A DNA stretch of 64,000 nt from Streptomyces dysideae (GCF_001514305.1 NZ_KQ949078.1:183097-247096); one strand, 5' to 3'; shown: positions 35,774 through 44,367, counted from the stretch's first letter. Notes: generated from the sequence alone by a model not told the origin. Made by a program: numbers and translations.

Positions 35774-35922
35774 GAGAACCGGTGAGTCACACAGGGGCAG
35801 TGGTGCTCACGGGCGCTACCAGCGGCATCGGGCAAGCCGCCGCCCGTCTGCTGGCGCCGCGTGCGACCCGACTGATCCTGCACGGCCCGCAAAGGCCACG
35901 GGAAGTCGCTGGTTCGAACTGA
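35770..35922 (+). pseudogene. Truncated SDR N-terminus
   Basis: Fifty codons read MREPVSHTGAVVLTGATSGI then GQAAARLLAPRATRLILHGP, a proper SDR beginning with an intact TGATSGIG loop, then stop at TGA 35920-35922. It is translationally coupled to the SDR before it. The longer frameshifted relative at 27660-28556 shows what the rest of the gene looked like. Immediately after the stop, sequence on the other strand belongs to a LuxR gene remnant, so the truncation point is a rearrangement junction. Confidence 0.85.
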
Positions 35923-35924
35923 CC

Positions 35925-36300
35925 CCCGAGGGCGCCGGGGAACGCGGCGCCGCCCCGGCTGAGCGCTGGATCGTCGACGGCGGCCCGCACCGCGTCGGCG
36001 TGATCTGTCCAGCAGATCCAGCATCGGCGCGCAGAGCTGATGCACCGCCGCGAAGGCGAGCTCCATCTCTGACTGCACGCCCGCAGCGCTCACCACACGG
36101 CAGTCGGTCGCCCTCTCGACCAGGTACTCCAGCAGCGTCGACTTGCCATCCCCGCCTCACCGCGTACCATCAGCGACCGGCTCTCGCCGGCGCGGACCGC
36201 CGCGAGCAGTTGGTCGAGCGCATCGCACTCTGCCTGCCGGCTCAGCGGCACGAAGCGACGCCGCCCGGTCTCTGTGCTGGAGCGGTGGGGGCCGCCACGA
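35925..36300 (-). pseudogene. LuxR-type (LAL) regulator remnant, N-terminal ATPase part
   Basis: Minus-strand frames contain VPLSRQAECDALDQLLAAVR and SRSLMVRGEAG, then, after a frameshift in the Walker A region, SAAGVQSEMELAFAAVHQLC and APMLDLLDR. They match the start of the LAL regulator at 36420-37904 (ECEQLDALLAAVQGGDSRAL and GVQSEMELAFAGLQQLCAPM). The Walker A Lys region is disrupted and everything after about 100 residues is gone. It is the broken front of a second, paralogous regulator. Confidence 0.75.
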
Positions 36301-36419
36301 GTTCTGTGGCCATTGCCCACCCCCACCGGGATCGGCATGTCGGGGTGGGCAACCTGGTCACCCACACCGCCTACGGGGTCAACGCTCGACTCGCCAACCA
36401 CCCTGAAACACCTTCCACT

Positions 36420-37904
36420 TCAGGCTGACCGCACCTTGCGTGAACAGCAGCTCCATGGGTCGTCCTGGCCGGCAACAGGCGCGTGCCTGCTGAGCCGGGT
36501 ACTGCTGTCGGGAGGCGCGTCTAGAAGCTGCTTGCGTGAGGTGACGCCGAGCTTGCTGAAGATCTTCCGCAGGTGCCATTCGACGGTGCGTGGGCTGAGG
36601 AAGAGCCGAGCGCCGATCTCGGGGTTCGTCAGGCCCTCACGAACAAAGCGGACGATCAGCCCCTCTTGTGCGGTGAGTTCGTCAGGGGAGCCGGTGTTGC
36701 GCCTGCTGACACTTTCCCCGATGGCCAGCAGCTCATGTGCGGCCCGCTCGGCGAAGGCTTCCATACCCACGGCGGTGAACAAGTCGTTGGCGGTGCGCAG
36801 CTGGTCGCGTGCGGCCTGACGGCGGCGCTCTCGGCGTAGCCATTCACCATAGAGGAGGTGTGCGCGGGCCAGTTCCCCGCGGACACTGGTGCGGCCGAGC
36901 CGGTCGATCGCCTCGCGATAGTGGCCCTCGGCATCCCTGGATCCGCTCATGAGAGCACGTGAGCGTGCCTCTATACCCAGCGCCCAGTCCGTCCCGCTCG
37001 GACGAGTCACTTCAGTGAGGCATCGGAAGGCATCGGCGGACTGTCCGGGCGTCCCACCCAGGACGGCTGCCTCTATGAACTCGGAAAGCGACCAGATCGC
37101 GGCGCCGATCTCCAACGGATAGCGATCGGTGCTGACTTCGCGCGCCGCCGCCAACGCGTCCCTGTACCGGCCGAGGCTGTTGAAGAGCAGAGCCCTCGCC
37201 CATGCACTGGCGACCGGTTGGTTGCCCTCGCCTCGGCGAGCCGCCTCCGCGGCAGCGACCTTGGACAGGTTCACGCATTCGGCCTCACGGCCCTGCCAGG
37301 CAGAGCGCAACAGCGCCCGCGCCTCGCGTTCGGGCAGGCCTTCGACCAGCAACTCCGGCAGGCCGGCAGGTTCCGTGGCGCCGGGCGACGTCTCGTCCGG
37401 CAACCGGACGGCGAAGAGCATCGCCACCGACTCGGCGCGCAGCCGCCGCTCGGTGAACGCCAGGATCTGCACGGATGCCCGATCGAGCCACTGTGCATCG
37501 TCGATCACGCAGAGCAGCGGCCCTTCCCGGGCAGACTCGGTGAGCAGGCCGAGCGTCGCCAGGGCCACGAGGAACCTGTCTGGCGTGCGTTCCGAACCGC
37601 CACCCAATGCCGCACGCAGAGCATCACGCTGAGCGGCGGGGAGCCGGTGAAGTTGATCCGACATGGGTGCGCAGAGCTGCTGCAACCCGGCGAAGGCCAA
37701 CTCCATTTCGGACTGAACACCAGTGACGCGGGCTGTCTGGAAACCTCGCCCTCGTTCGATCACGTACTCCATCAGCGCGGTCTTGCCCGCGCCCGCCTCG
37801 CCGCGGATCACCAGCGCCCGGCTGTCGCCACCTTGCACGGCGGCGAGCAACGCGTCGAGCTGCTCGCACTCCCTCTTCCGACCCAAAAGGCGTGACGGCA
37901 CCAC
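36420..37904 (-). CDS. LuxR-family LAL regulator, shortened by internal deletion
   Basis: The frame encodes 494 residues: Walker A RGEAGAGKTALMEYV, Walker B GPLLCVIDDAQWLDRAS, and a C-terminal LuxR HTH (LTAQEGLIVRFVREGLTNPE then IGARLFLSPRTVEWHLRKIF). LAL proteins are usually 850-1000 residues. Here the sequence passes directly from LPEREARALLRSAWQGR to EAECVNLSKVAAAEAARRGE near 37280, so about 400 residues of the ATPase sensor and helical middle are absent, with the reading frame kept. The C-terminal tail after SRKQLLDA is not typical. It may make an altered or inactive regulator. Confidence 0.8.
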   Translation of the reverse strand: MVPSRLLGRKRECEQLDALLAAVQGGDSRALVIRGEAGAGKTALMEYVIERGRGFQTARVTGVQSEMELAFAGLQQLCAPMSDQLHRLPAAQRDALRAALGGGSERTPDRFLVALATLGLLTESAREGPLLCVIDDAQWLDRASVQILAFTERRLRAESVAMLFAVRLPDETSPGATEPAGLPELLVEGLPEREARALLRSAWQGREAECVNLSKVAAAEAARRGEGNQPVASAWARALLFNSLGRYRDALAAAREVSTDRYPLEIGAAIWSLSEFIEAAVLGGTPGQSADAFRCLTEVTRPSGTDWALGIEARSRALMSGSRDAEGHYREAIDRLGRTSVRGELARAHLLYGEWLRRERRRQAARDQLRTANDLFTAVGMEAFAERAAHELLAIGESVSRRNTGSPDELTAQEGLIVRFVREGLTNPEIGARLFLSPRTVEWHLRKIFSKLGVTSRKQLLDAPPDSSTRLSRHAPVAGQDDPWSCCSRKVRSA

Positions 37905-37979
37905 TAGTCGGTCAACCCTTCCAACCGTCCCAGGCGTGGCGTAACGGTAGCAACCCGGACGTCAGGGGATCTAGAAAAG

Positions 37980-38957
37980 TCAAGTGAATTGTGAGTCAAG
38001 AGCCCTTGGCTTGTGTTCCGGGTGGCCTCGGTGCGGCTGGGCCGGACGATTCCCGGCTTGTGCGCGGTAGTCGCGGGGCGACACCCCCATGACCCGCTTG
38101 AACGCCGTACTGAGGGCGCTTTCGGAGCCGTATCCGACGTGACGGGCGATGGACGCCACCGTGCTGGTGCCCTCACGCAGCTGCTTGGACGCGAGCTCCA
38201 GCCGCCATGCGGTGAGGTACTCCAGCGGTCCCTGACCGACTGTGCTCTTGAAGCGTGCGGCGAGCGTGGAACGGGAAACGGCTCCGGACCGTGCCAGCTC
38301 CGCCACGGTCCAGGGGCGTGCCGGCTCCTCGTGCATGCATGCCAGGGCCGCTGCCACCACGGGGTCGGCCAGGCCCGCCAGCCAGCCCGAAACGGTGCGA
38401 GGCTCGAGCGCCAGATGCAGTCGCAGTATGTGGACGAGCATGACGACCGCGAGGTTTTCGGCCACGAGCGTCGATCCCATCCGCCGGTGCAGTATTTCCT
38501 GGTCGATCGTCGTGAGCGCCCAGCGCACGGTCTCCGCCTGCCTGGTTGCGGCGGGGACGAGGATGACCGGAGGAAGCGCGTCGAGCAGCAGCTCCTGGGC
38601 CCGGAGACCGAAGGAGAAGCGGCCGCCCATCAGGAACACGTCCTCGCCACCGCCCACCCGTGCGACTCCGCCCTCGGCCGCGGCGAAAACGGGACCCGCG
38701 TCGACCGGGACCACCCCGGGACCGCTGCGCAGGGTGAAGCCGCGCGGCCGGGTGAGGAGGTAGCAGTCACCTTCCGACAGCGCGACGGGCTCGTCCACGC
38801 CGTCGACCTCCAGCAGGCAGTGGCCGCGCCGGACGGCGTTGAATTTCACGCCTGACGGCGCGGCGAACCGCACGGCCCACTCTCCTCCTGCCAGCAGGCT
38901 CGTGGACAGATGGCTCCGGGTCTCCAGCAGGGCCAGCACGTCCTCCAGGGGATCCAC
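37980..38957 (-). CDS. AraC-family regulator with Cupin_6 sensor domain
   Basis: GTG 38957, preceded by GGAGG, begins MDPLEDVLALLETRSHLSTS, the usual start of this family, and gives 325 residues (ATG 39035 would add 26). The N-terminal cupin (VKFNAVRRGHCLLEVDGVDE, then LSEGDCYLLTRPRGFTLRSG) should bind an effector. The C-terminus has two HTH motifs, WTVAELARSGAVSRSTLAAR and TVASIARHVGYGSESALSTA, ending FKRVMGVSPRDYRAQ. It is divergent from an SDR gene, and regulators of this type usually control such a divergent oxidoreductase. Confidence 0.92.
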   Translation of the reverse strand: MDPLEDVLALLETRSHLSTSLLAGGEWAVRFAAPSGVKFNAVRRGHCLLEVDGVDEPVALSEGDCYLLTRPRGFTLRSGPGVVPVDAGPVFAAAEGGVARVGGGEDVFLMGGRFSFGLRAQELLLDALPPVILVPAATRQAETVRWALTTIDQEILHRRMGSTLVAENLAVVMLVHILRLHLALEPRTVSGWLAGLADPVVAAALACMHEEPARPWTVAELARSGAVSRSTLAARFKSTVGQGPLEYLTAWRLELASKQLREGTSTVASIARHVGYGSESALSTAFKRVMGVSPRDYRAQAGNRPAQPHRGHPEHKPRALDSQFT

Positions 38958-39052
38958 GAGCCCTCCATCTCCGATAGCGGTCGGCTCGCCACTCCGGCTT
39001 GGACGATGAATAAAGAAGGATGGACTTTCAATCATAGGTCGTCCGGAATGCC

Positions 39053-39064
39053 GACTCTAGAGTC
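39053..39064. promoter_or_regulatory. GACTCTAGAGTC palindrome between AraC regulator and SDR
   Basis: The 12-base perfect palindrome lies 36 bases before the SDR start at 39100, within the 142-base divergent region. It is a candidate regulator site or promoter part. Confidence 0.4.
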
Positions 39065-39099
39065 AATATGCAGCGTCGTCTCGACCGGAAAGGCCCCTG

Positions 39100-40074
39100 G
39101 TGAACACCGGCTCCCGTCTGATCACTCCTTACGACTTCGACGCCACCGCCACCGAGGTGATCGACGGCGTGGACCTCGCTGGCCGCCGCGTCGTCGTCAC
39201 CGGAGGCGCCTCGGGCATCGGTGCCGAGACCGTCAGGGCCCTGGCTGTTGCCGGCGCCGAGGTGACCGTCGCCACGCGCCGCCCTGAGCTCGTCGAGCCA
39301 CTCGTCCGCGAACTCGCCGACGTCCCCGGTGCCGGCCTCGTACGGGCGCAGGCCCTGGACCTGGCGGACCTGTCGTCGGTGGACGCCTTCGCACGGGCCT
39401 GGCGCGGGCCGCTCGACATCCTGGTGGCCAACGCGGGGATCATGGCGCTTCCGGAGCGGACCCTCACCGACGCGGGCTGGGAGATGCAGCTCGCCACCAA
39501 CTTCCTCGGACACTTCGCCCTGGCCGACGCGCTGCATGCTTCGCTGCGTGAGGCGGGCTCGGCCCGCGTCGTGGTCGTCAGCTCCGGCGCCCACCGCTGG
39601 GCGTCCTTCGACTTCGACGACCCGCACTTCGAGCGACGTCCCTACGACCCGTGGGCGGCCTACGGACAGTCCAAGACCGCCGACGTCCTGTTCGCAGTGG
39701 GCGCCCGTCGCTGGGCGGTCGACGGCATCACCGCCAATGCGCTCAACCCCGGGTTCATCCTCACCAACCTCCAGCGCCATCTCGACGACGACACCATGCG
39801 CGCGTTCGGCGTGATGGACGAGGACGGGAACCTCACCCCGCTGCCGCACTACAAGACTCCGGCGCAGGGTGCCGCGACGTCCGTGCTGCTCGCCGCATCG
39901 CCGCTGCTGGATGCCGTGACCGGCCGCTACTTCGAGGACAACCAGGAGGTGCAGGCCGTACGGGCCGACGCGGAAGGAGGCGGCGTCGCGGCCCACGCCC
40001 TCGACCCCGCAGCGGCGGACAGACTCTGGGAGTATGCGCAAGACACCGTCCGAGCCTGGTCGAAGGCACAGTAG
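39100..40074 (+). CDS. Short-chain dehydrogenase (retinol-dehydrogenase/WW-oxidoreductase-like)
   Basis: From GTG 39100 (GGAAAGG upstream) the product has 324 residues. TGGASGIGAETVRALAVAG is the NAD(P) loop, LVANAGIMALPERTLTDAG the NNAG-equivalent, and the catalytic residues are Ser in VVVSSGAHRWASF and Tyr/Lys in WAAYGQSKTADVLF. The C-terminal part is longer than in classical SDRs, as in retinol-dehydrogenase-like members. It is divergent from the AraC regulator and converges with a TetR gene 28 bases away. It is of a different subgroup from the 282-residue SDRs of this window. Confidence 0.92.
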   Translation: MNTGSRLITPYDFDATATEVIDGVDLAGRRVVVTGGASGIGAETVRALAVAGAEVTVATRRPELVEPLVRELADVPGAGLVRAQALDLADLSSVDAFARAWRGPLDILVANAGIMALPERTLTDAGWEMQLATNFLGHFALADALHASLREAGSARVVVVSSGAHRWASFDFDDPHFERRPYDPWAAYGQSKTADVLFAVGARRWAVDGITANALNPGFILTNLQRHLDDDTMRAFGVMDEDGNLTPLPHYKTPAQGAATSVLLAASPLLDAVTGRYFEDNQEVQAVRADAEGGGVAAHALDPAAADRLWEYAQDTVRAWSKAQ

Positions 40075-40102
40075 GCGCCCTCCGAACCTGGCCGGCCGTT
40101 GG

Positions 40103-40744
40103 CTAGCCGGCACTCGCTCCGGGGGAGCGGCGGTACACGCCGTACCAGTAGCCCGCTGCCAGCTCGCGGGCGACCTCGGCGTCGTCCCTGTCGCTGCCGG
40201 ACATCTGCTGGGCGATGACCTGACCGCCTCCCTGGACGATGATCCGGGCGGCGAGCTTGGGGTCGATGTCCGCGGGTGTCCGGCCCGCCTGCTGCTCCTC
40301 CTTCAGTACCGCAACCAGGTGGTCGACGAAATGGTCCTGATCCGCCGTCCATGCCTCCCGGACCGCCGGGTCGTACGCGGCCACTTCGTTGATCGCCGAA
40401 AGCAGAGCCGCGTGTTCGCGGTAGTGCCGCAGGATGAGTTCATAGGTGCGGGCCAGCCCGTCGAGCCCGCCGCCCGGACCGCAGGGCCACCAGGAAGAGG
40501 CGATCGCGTAACTCTCCGTCTTGAGCGAGCCGCTCAGCCGGAGAAGGACATCCACCTTGTCGCGGAAGTAGAGATAGAACGTGGAACGCGAGATGCCCGC
40601 AGCATGGGCGATCTGCTCCACGCTCAGCTCGGTGTAGGTCACACCTCCACCGCGCAGCAGTTCCTCGATCACCGACAGGATCCGCTTTTCGAGCGCGGAC
40701 CGTCGCTCAGTCGCGCTGGAGCGTCGTCGAGTGGTGGAAGCCAT
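40103..40744 (-). CDS. TetR-family transcriptional regulator
   Basis: ATG 40744 gives 213 residues. The N-terminal HTH is clear: RILSVIEELLRGGGVTYTEL, then SVEQIAHAAGISRSTFYLYF and RDKVDVLLRL. The C-terminal ligand domain has no motif that points to a specific effector. Its gene is convergent with the SDR at 39100-40074. Upstream (40745-40920) no partner gene on the opposite strand begins cleanly, only a truncated frame, so the target is unknown. Confidence 0.9.
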   Translation of the reverse strand: MASTTRRRSSATERRSALEKRILSVIEELLRGGGVTYTELSVEQIAHAAGISRSTFYLYFRDKVDVLLRLSGSLKTESYAIASSWWPCGPGGGLDGLARTYELILRHYREHAALLSAINEVAAYDPAVREAWTADQDHFVDHLVAVLKEEQQAGRTPADIDPKLAARIIVQGGGQVIAQQMSGSDRDDAEVARELAAGYWYGVYRRSPGASAG

Positions 40745-40920
40745 GGGGTCATAGTAAGGAACCGCTGGGACGCCGAAGGGCCCGCATCCGTGCACGGCGC
40801 CGGTCCGGCGGGACTCAGACGATGACGTTGATGGGGTAGCTGCGCGCCCAGGGGCCGATCAGGCCTCCGGTGGGTGATCCAGGGCAGGGAACGAAATCTG
40901 GACGACCTTTTCCGGAGTGA

Positions 40921-41262
40921 AGCACCGAGGCCGAAGCTCACCAGCTCACGCGTCTCGACCGCGACCGGACGGCGCTGTCGGCCACCCCGGCTGGGCAGGC
41001 GGACGATCTGGCACGCGATCTGGCCGCGGCCTGGGCCGTACAGCTGCAGGACATCGTCGACATGGATCAGGACGCGGGCCGGGGGCTGCTGGAGTGGCTC
41101 AACCAATGGAGGGATCGCGATCCGGAAGCCGCGCAGCGGGCAGCTGGGGTCCGGCAGAAAGCCAAGGCAAGCGGGCACTCCCGCATCACGCAAGTGGGCG
41201 GCAACCAGACCATCATCCGACCGGAGCGGCTGCGCTGTCGGCTGGGGCTCTGCCCGGGTTGA
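40921..41262 (+). pseudogene. Remnant of a protein ending in an ASGHSRITQVGGNQTII-type tail
   Basis: A 113-codon frame follows a TGA at 40918-40920 without an early start. It reads AEAHQLTRLDRDRTALSATP, WAVQLQDIVDMDQDAGRGLL, then SGHSRITQVGGNQTIIRPER and a basic end. Similar tails occur on small streptomycete proteins encoded near P-loop ATPase or protease-type conflict systems. The upstream codons look conserved but have no start, so the front was probably lost; an ATG at 41062 could still express the last 66 residues. No partner gene is present. Confidence 0.5.
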
Positions 41263-41425
41263 TTGGCAGGCAGTTCGATGGGCTGGATCGAAGAAACGAA
41301 TCGGCTGGTCAGCGCACTACCCGTTGATCACTCAAGTCGGTGAACCATCCCATCGGCCAGAAACATGATCGCGGCGTCGGAGTTCATTTCGGTCGGAGAG
41401 ATTCTCCGCCGGAAGGGGATTGTTC

Positions 41426-41890
41426 ATGGTCGCGCTTTATCGATCCAGGCTTGTCATGGCCCTTGCTACCGCGTGCGCTCTCGTGTTGACGAGTTCCTCG
41501 GTGGCGCAGGCCGGCGCTGTCGGATCGACTCCTGTCCGAACCTTCGAGTACAGCGTTGGCGGCATGACGATGAAGGTTCCGACTGGCTGCATGTTCACAC
41601 ACATCATCCGAGGTGGCGGGAAGAAGATCACCTATCAGAACGCCGGCGTCGACTGTGCTTTTGTCGCCGCCCTCGGCACCGGCTTCTGCAACTGGCGGAT
41701 CGACTTCACGTACGCGAACACCAACAACAAGACGTACAGGACCTCCCGGGGGCGAACGCACCCCGAGTGCAAGATCGACCCGATGCGGAACAACTCTCCC
41801 CAGACGCTGCCTCGTTATGGAAAGGCGTGTGCGCATCTCCACGTCAACGGGGTGCGCCGAGTGAGCCAGTGCCACCACATCACGAAGTGA
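41426..41890 (+). CDS. Secreted six-cysteine protein of unknown function
   Basis: ATG 41426, after GGAAGGGG, gives 154 residues. A Sec signal peptide is evident: MVALYRSRLVMALATACALV has a basic start and hydrophobic core, with a likely cleavage after VAQA-G near residue 30. The mature part of about 123 residues holds six Cys, enough for three disulfides, and is basic and rich in Thr, Asn and Gly. I do not recognise the fold. The next gene, a tiny membrane protein, begins seven bases after its stop, so the two form a unit. Base composition is lower in GC than the neighbours, which may mean recent acquisition. Confidence 0.8.
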   Translation: MVALYRSRLVMALATACALVLTSSSVAQAGAVGSTPVRTFEYSVGGMTMKVPTGCMFTHIIRGGGKKITYQNAGVDCAFVAALGTGFCNWRIDFTYANTNNKTYRTSRGRTHPECKIDPMRNNSPQTLPRYGKACAHLHVNGVRRVSQCHHITK

Positions 41891-41897
41891 GCCGTTC

Positions 41898-42128
41898 ATG
41901 ATTGATCAACAGCAGGGGCGTGACCAGCGATGGGAGGCGCGACGGCGGTCGGCTGGGGTCGCCGCGTTCGTGGCGGGTCTCGTCGTGACACTCGCCTTCT
42001 TCGCTTTCTTCCCTGGGCTTCCGCACGTCATCGACTGGGGGGCGATCGTTGTCGCCGTCCTGGCAGGAGCACTCGCCCGATGGGTCTGCCAGTCCTGGAT
42101 GGGAAAGAGGAGCAGAGAGAGCAAGTGA
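41898..42128 (+). CDS. Small two-helix membrane protein
   Basis: The 76-residue protein from ATG 41898 has a charged N-terminus (about 18 residues with many Arg) followed by hydrophobic segments AGVAAFVAGLVVTLAFFAFF and DWGAIVVAVLAGALARWVCQ and a basic tail. It is 7 bases from the preceding secreted protein gene. The family is unknown; the pair could be an exported factor and its membrane partner. Confidence 0.65.
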   Translation: MIDQQQGRDQRWEARRRSAGVAAFVAGLVVTLAFFAFFPGLPHVIDWGAIVVAVLAGALARWVCQSWMGKRSRESK

Positions 42129-42135
42129 GTTCGGG

Positions 42136-42333
42136 CATAGTGACGCGGGCCACCAAAAGGCCTCCCGCGGTTACTGGGGGCGGACGTCTTGCGGGTGCTG
42201 GACGCTTGGGGCCTTGAAGCCCCTGATCTGGGCCGTGGGAAATCTGCGCCAACAGCGCGGGAAACGATCTACGAGCTGGTCTCGCGGGGCCTGATCAGCG
42301 AGTTCCGTCGGTGCCCCACCGTCGAAGAGGCGG
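42136..42333 (+). pseudogene. Possible 3' remnant of an unknown gene
   Basis: A frame ending at TAG 42331-42333, just inside the following hairpin, reads GADVLRVLDAWGLEAPDLGR and TARETIYELVSRGLISEFRR. The amphipathic helical pattern looks like real protein, but the frame begins after stops with no good start. It could be the end of a lost gene. Confidence 0.35.
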
Positions 42334-42359
42334 CATCGTAGTCACGATGCCGCCTCTTC
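42324..42359 (+). terminator. Strong terminator hairpin
   Basis: GAAGAGGCGGCATCG (42324-42338) pairs perfectly with CGATGCCGCCTCTTC (42345-42359) around a six-base loop, followed by a T-containing stretch. It ends the plus-strand transcripts on its left. Confidence 0.85.
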
Positions 42360-42366
42360 TGCTGTG

Positions 42367-42414
42367 TCCGGCGGCCGTGACCTGTGATGAACCTCTCAGG
42401 TCACGGCCGCCGGA
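42367..42414 (-). terminator. Strong terminator hairpin for the DUF1304 gene
   Basis: An 18-bp perfect stem (42367-42384 and 42397-42414, arms TCCGGCGGCCGTGACCTG and complement) with a 12-base loop lies 17 bases beyond the DUF1304 stop. Together with the hairpin at 42324-42359 it insulates convergent transcription. Confidence 0.85.
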
Positions 42415-42431
42415 ATCGGCGGTCCGGGGGC

Positions 42432-42794
42432 TCAGCCCGCCGCCACGACCGTGGCCAGGGCAATGGCGGCGGGGACCGCCTGGACGAACAAGATGCGGAC
42501 GTTGGCGGTGGCCGCTCCGTAGACGCCCGCGACGATGATGCAGGCCAGGAAGAAGATCTGGACGCGGTAGCCGGTCGGGTCGTCGGCGATCAGGCCCCAG
42601 ACCAGGCCGGCGGCCAGGAAGCCGTTGTAGAGGCCCTGGTTGGCCGCCATCGCGGCGGTGGAGCGGGCCAGTTCGGCGTCGAAGCCGTGGAACCGGCGGC
42701 CGGAGCCGCGCTGCCACAGGAACATCTCCAGGACCAGGATGTAGGCGTGCAGCAGTGCCATGAGCGCGACGAGGACGACTGAGATCAGATGCAT
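42432..42794 (-). CDS. DUF1304 family membrane protein
   Basis: The 120-residue protein from ATG 42794 has four predicted membrane helices. MHLISVVLVALMALLHAYIL leads into EMFLWQRGSGRRFHGFD, and MAANQGLYNGFLAAGLVWGL is the family signature; LAACIIVAGVYG-type helices follow. DUF1304 proteins are inner-membrane proteins of unknown role. The gene stands alone, is followed by a strong terminator, and lies 30 bases from the next minus-strand gene upstream. Confidence 0.9.
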   Translation of the reverse strand: MHLISVVLVALMALLHAYILVLEMFLWQRGSGRRFHGFDAELARSTAAMAANQGLYNGFLAAGLVWGLIADDPTGYRVQIFFLACIIVAGVYGAATANVRILFVQAVPAAIALATVVAAG

Positions 42795-42824
42795 GGAGTG
42801 ATTGTGCCGGTGGACCGGTCCATG

Positions 42825-44285
42825 TCATGAACGGCCCAGGCCCGCGCGCAGCCGGCTGACCGTCACGAAGTGGTAGCCCTCGGCGGTGAGGGTCTTCAGG
42901 ATGACCGGCACGGCGGCCACCGATGTGGGGTGGATGTCGTGCAGCAGGACCACGTCGTTGCGGCCGGCCTTGTCGATGACGTACTGGGCGACCCGGTTCG
43001 CGTCGCGGTACTTCCAGTCCTCGGTGTCCACGTCCCACAGCACCGGCGAGAGCGTGGTCGCCGACCGCACCTTGTTGTCGATCGCGCCGTACGGCGGCCG
43101 GAACAGGACCGGCTCCTCGCCGGTGACCTGCTTGATCACCGCGTTGGTTCGGGCCAGCTGGGACTTGATCTCGGCGGTGGTCAGCCGGGTGAGGTCGGGG
43201 TGGTTCCAGGAGTGGTTGGCGATCTCGTGCCCGGCCTTCGCCTCGGCGCGGACGATCTCGGGGTGGGCGGCGGCGTTCTGGCCGACGAGGAAGAAGGTGG
43301 CGCGCGCCTTGTACTGGGCGAGGTGCGTCAGCAGGTCCGCGGTCTCAGGGGCGGCAGGCCCGTCGTCGAAGGTGAGGGCGATGCACTTGACCTTCGCACA
43401 GTCGGTCGCGTCCTCTCCCGGGTCCTTCGGCGCGGGCACCGTAGGGGTGGGGGTGCTGGTGGCGCCGAGGTCGAGGCCCTCGCTCGGGTCGGTGGTCTGC
43501 TGCTGGACGCGTTTGCCGAAGCCGGACAGCCAGGGCGTGACCGTCGCCTTGGGGAAGGTCACCGACCGGCGGCCGACGGCGGGGGCGCCGACGTTGCCCC
43601 GGTCGAAGTCCGCCTTGAGGGAGCCGTCGGCGGCGAAGGTCATGTCGTCCAGGAGGGACGAGGCGTTCGTCGCGTCGAGGTACGACGGGTCGGCGCCCTG
43701 TACCTCCTTGAGCTGGTTCTTCACCGCGGCGACGAAGGCGTCCCGGGAGCCGTCCGCGATGAGCCCGAGGGCGTCCTCGGCAGCCTGGGCCTCGCCGTCG
43801 TACCAGTACGTCCTGGTCTCTGTTCCGTCCCCGGCCGCCCCGCGGTCGAGGGAGCTGAGCCGGACGCCGACCACGTCGCCGGACACCACCAGGAACGTGA
43901 AGCTGATGTTCAGCTCCTTGCCCTCGAAGTCGTCCGCCCCGTCCGTGCCGCCGCAGCCCGTCGCGGCGTCGTCGCCGTCGTCGAGGAAGGTGGCGAGGCG
44001 CCGCTCCACGTCCTTCTTCATGGCGGCCGTCATCGGGGCGGCGCCGGGGACGGCCGGGTAGCTGGTGGCCCAGCGGCAGGAGTCGCCGGCGCTGTTGTCG
44101 CTGACGATCTTGATGCCCTTGAGCTTCGTCAGGTCGACGGAGGGGGCGGTGTCGGTGCCCGGGCCGGGGGAGGAGGCGGGGGCCGAGTCCGTGGTGGTGG
44201 CGTCGCCGGAGCAGGCGGTGGTCAGGGTGAGGGTGAGGGCGCCGAGCATGAGGAGGGCGGCCGGGAGGAGGGTGCGATTGCGCAT
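42825..44285 (-). CDS. Lipoprotein with DUF3298-like region and polysaccharide deacetylase (NodB) domain
   Basis: The 486-residue protein begins with a signal peptide MRNRTLLPAALLMLGALTLT and a lipobox-like LTTAC near residue 25. Residues 50-260 resemble the substrate-free RsiV/DUF3298-like region. The C-terminal CE4 domain (about 300-480) has ALTFDDGP (catalytic base Asp and metal Asp), HSWNHPDL (metal His pair), RPPYG and LLHDIHPTS (catalytic His). It should remove acetyl groups from cell-wall polysaccharide, most likely peptidoglycan, outside the membrane. The gene lies just downstream of the NTPase-WD40 gene on the same strand, with an inverted repeat (44314-44342) between. Confidence 0.92.
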   Translation of the reverse strand: MRNRTLLPAALLMLGALTLTLTTACSGDATTTDSAPASSPGPGTDTAPSVDLTKLKGIKIVSDNSAGDSCRWATSYPAVPGAAPMTAAMKKDVERRLATFLDDGDDAATGCGGTDGADDFEGKELNISFTFLVVSGDVVGVRLSSLDRGAAGDGTETRTYWYDGEAQAAEDALGLIADGSRDAFVAAVKNQLKEVQGADPSYLDATNASSLLDDMTFAADGSLKADFDRGNVGAPAVGRRSVTFPKATVTPWLSGFGKRVQQQTTDPSEGLDLGATSTPTPTVPAPKDPGEDATDCAKVKCIALTFDDGPAAPETADLLTHLAQYKARATFFLVGQNAAAHPEIVRAEAKAGHEIANHSWNHPDLTRLTTAEIKSQLARTNAVIKQVTGEEPVLFRPPYGAIDNKVRSATTLSPVLWDVDTEDWKYRDANRVAQYVIDKAGRNDVVLLHDIHPTSVAAVPVILKTLTAEGYHFVTVSRLRAGLGRS

Positions 44286-44367
44286 GAGGGAGACCCTCGC
44301 GGTCCCGGGTGTTGTTCAGCGAGCCCCGCCGACCAGCTGAACAAAGACGTCTGCCCAGGCCAGGGCC

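Noticed and set aside
40075..40102. Terminator between the convergent SDR and TetR genes
   Set aside because: Only a short CCGGC/GCCGG pairing is seen; too weak to call.
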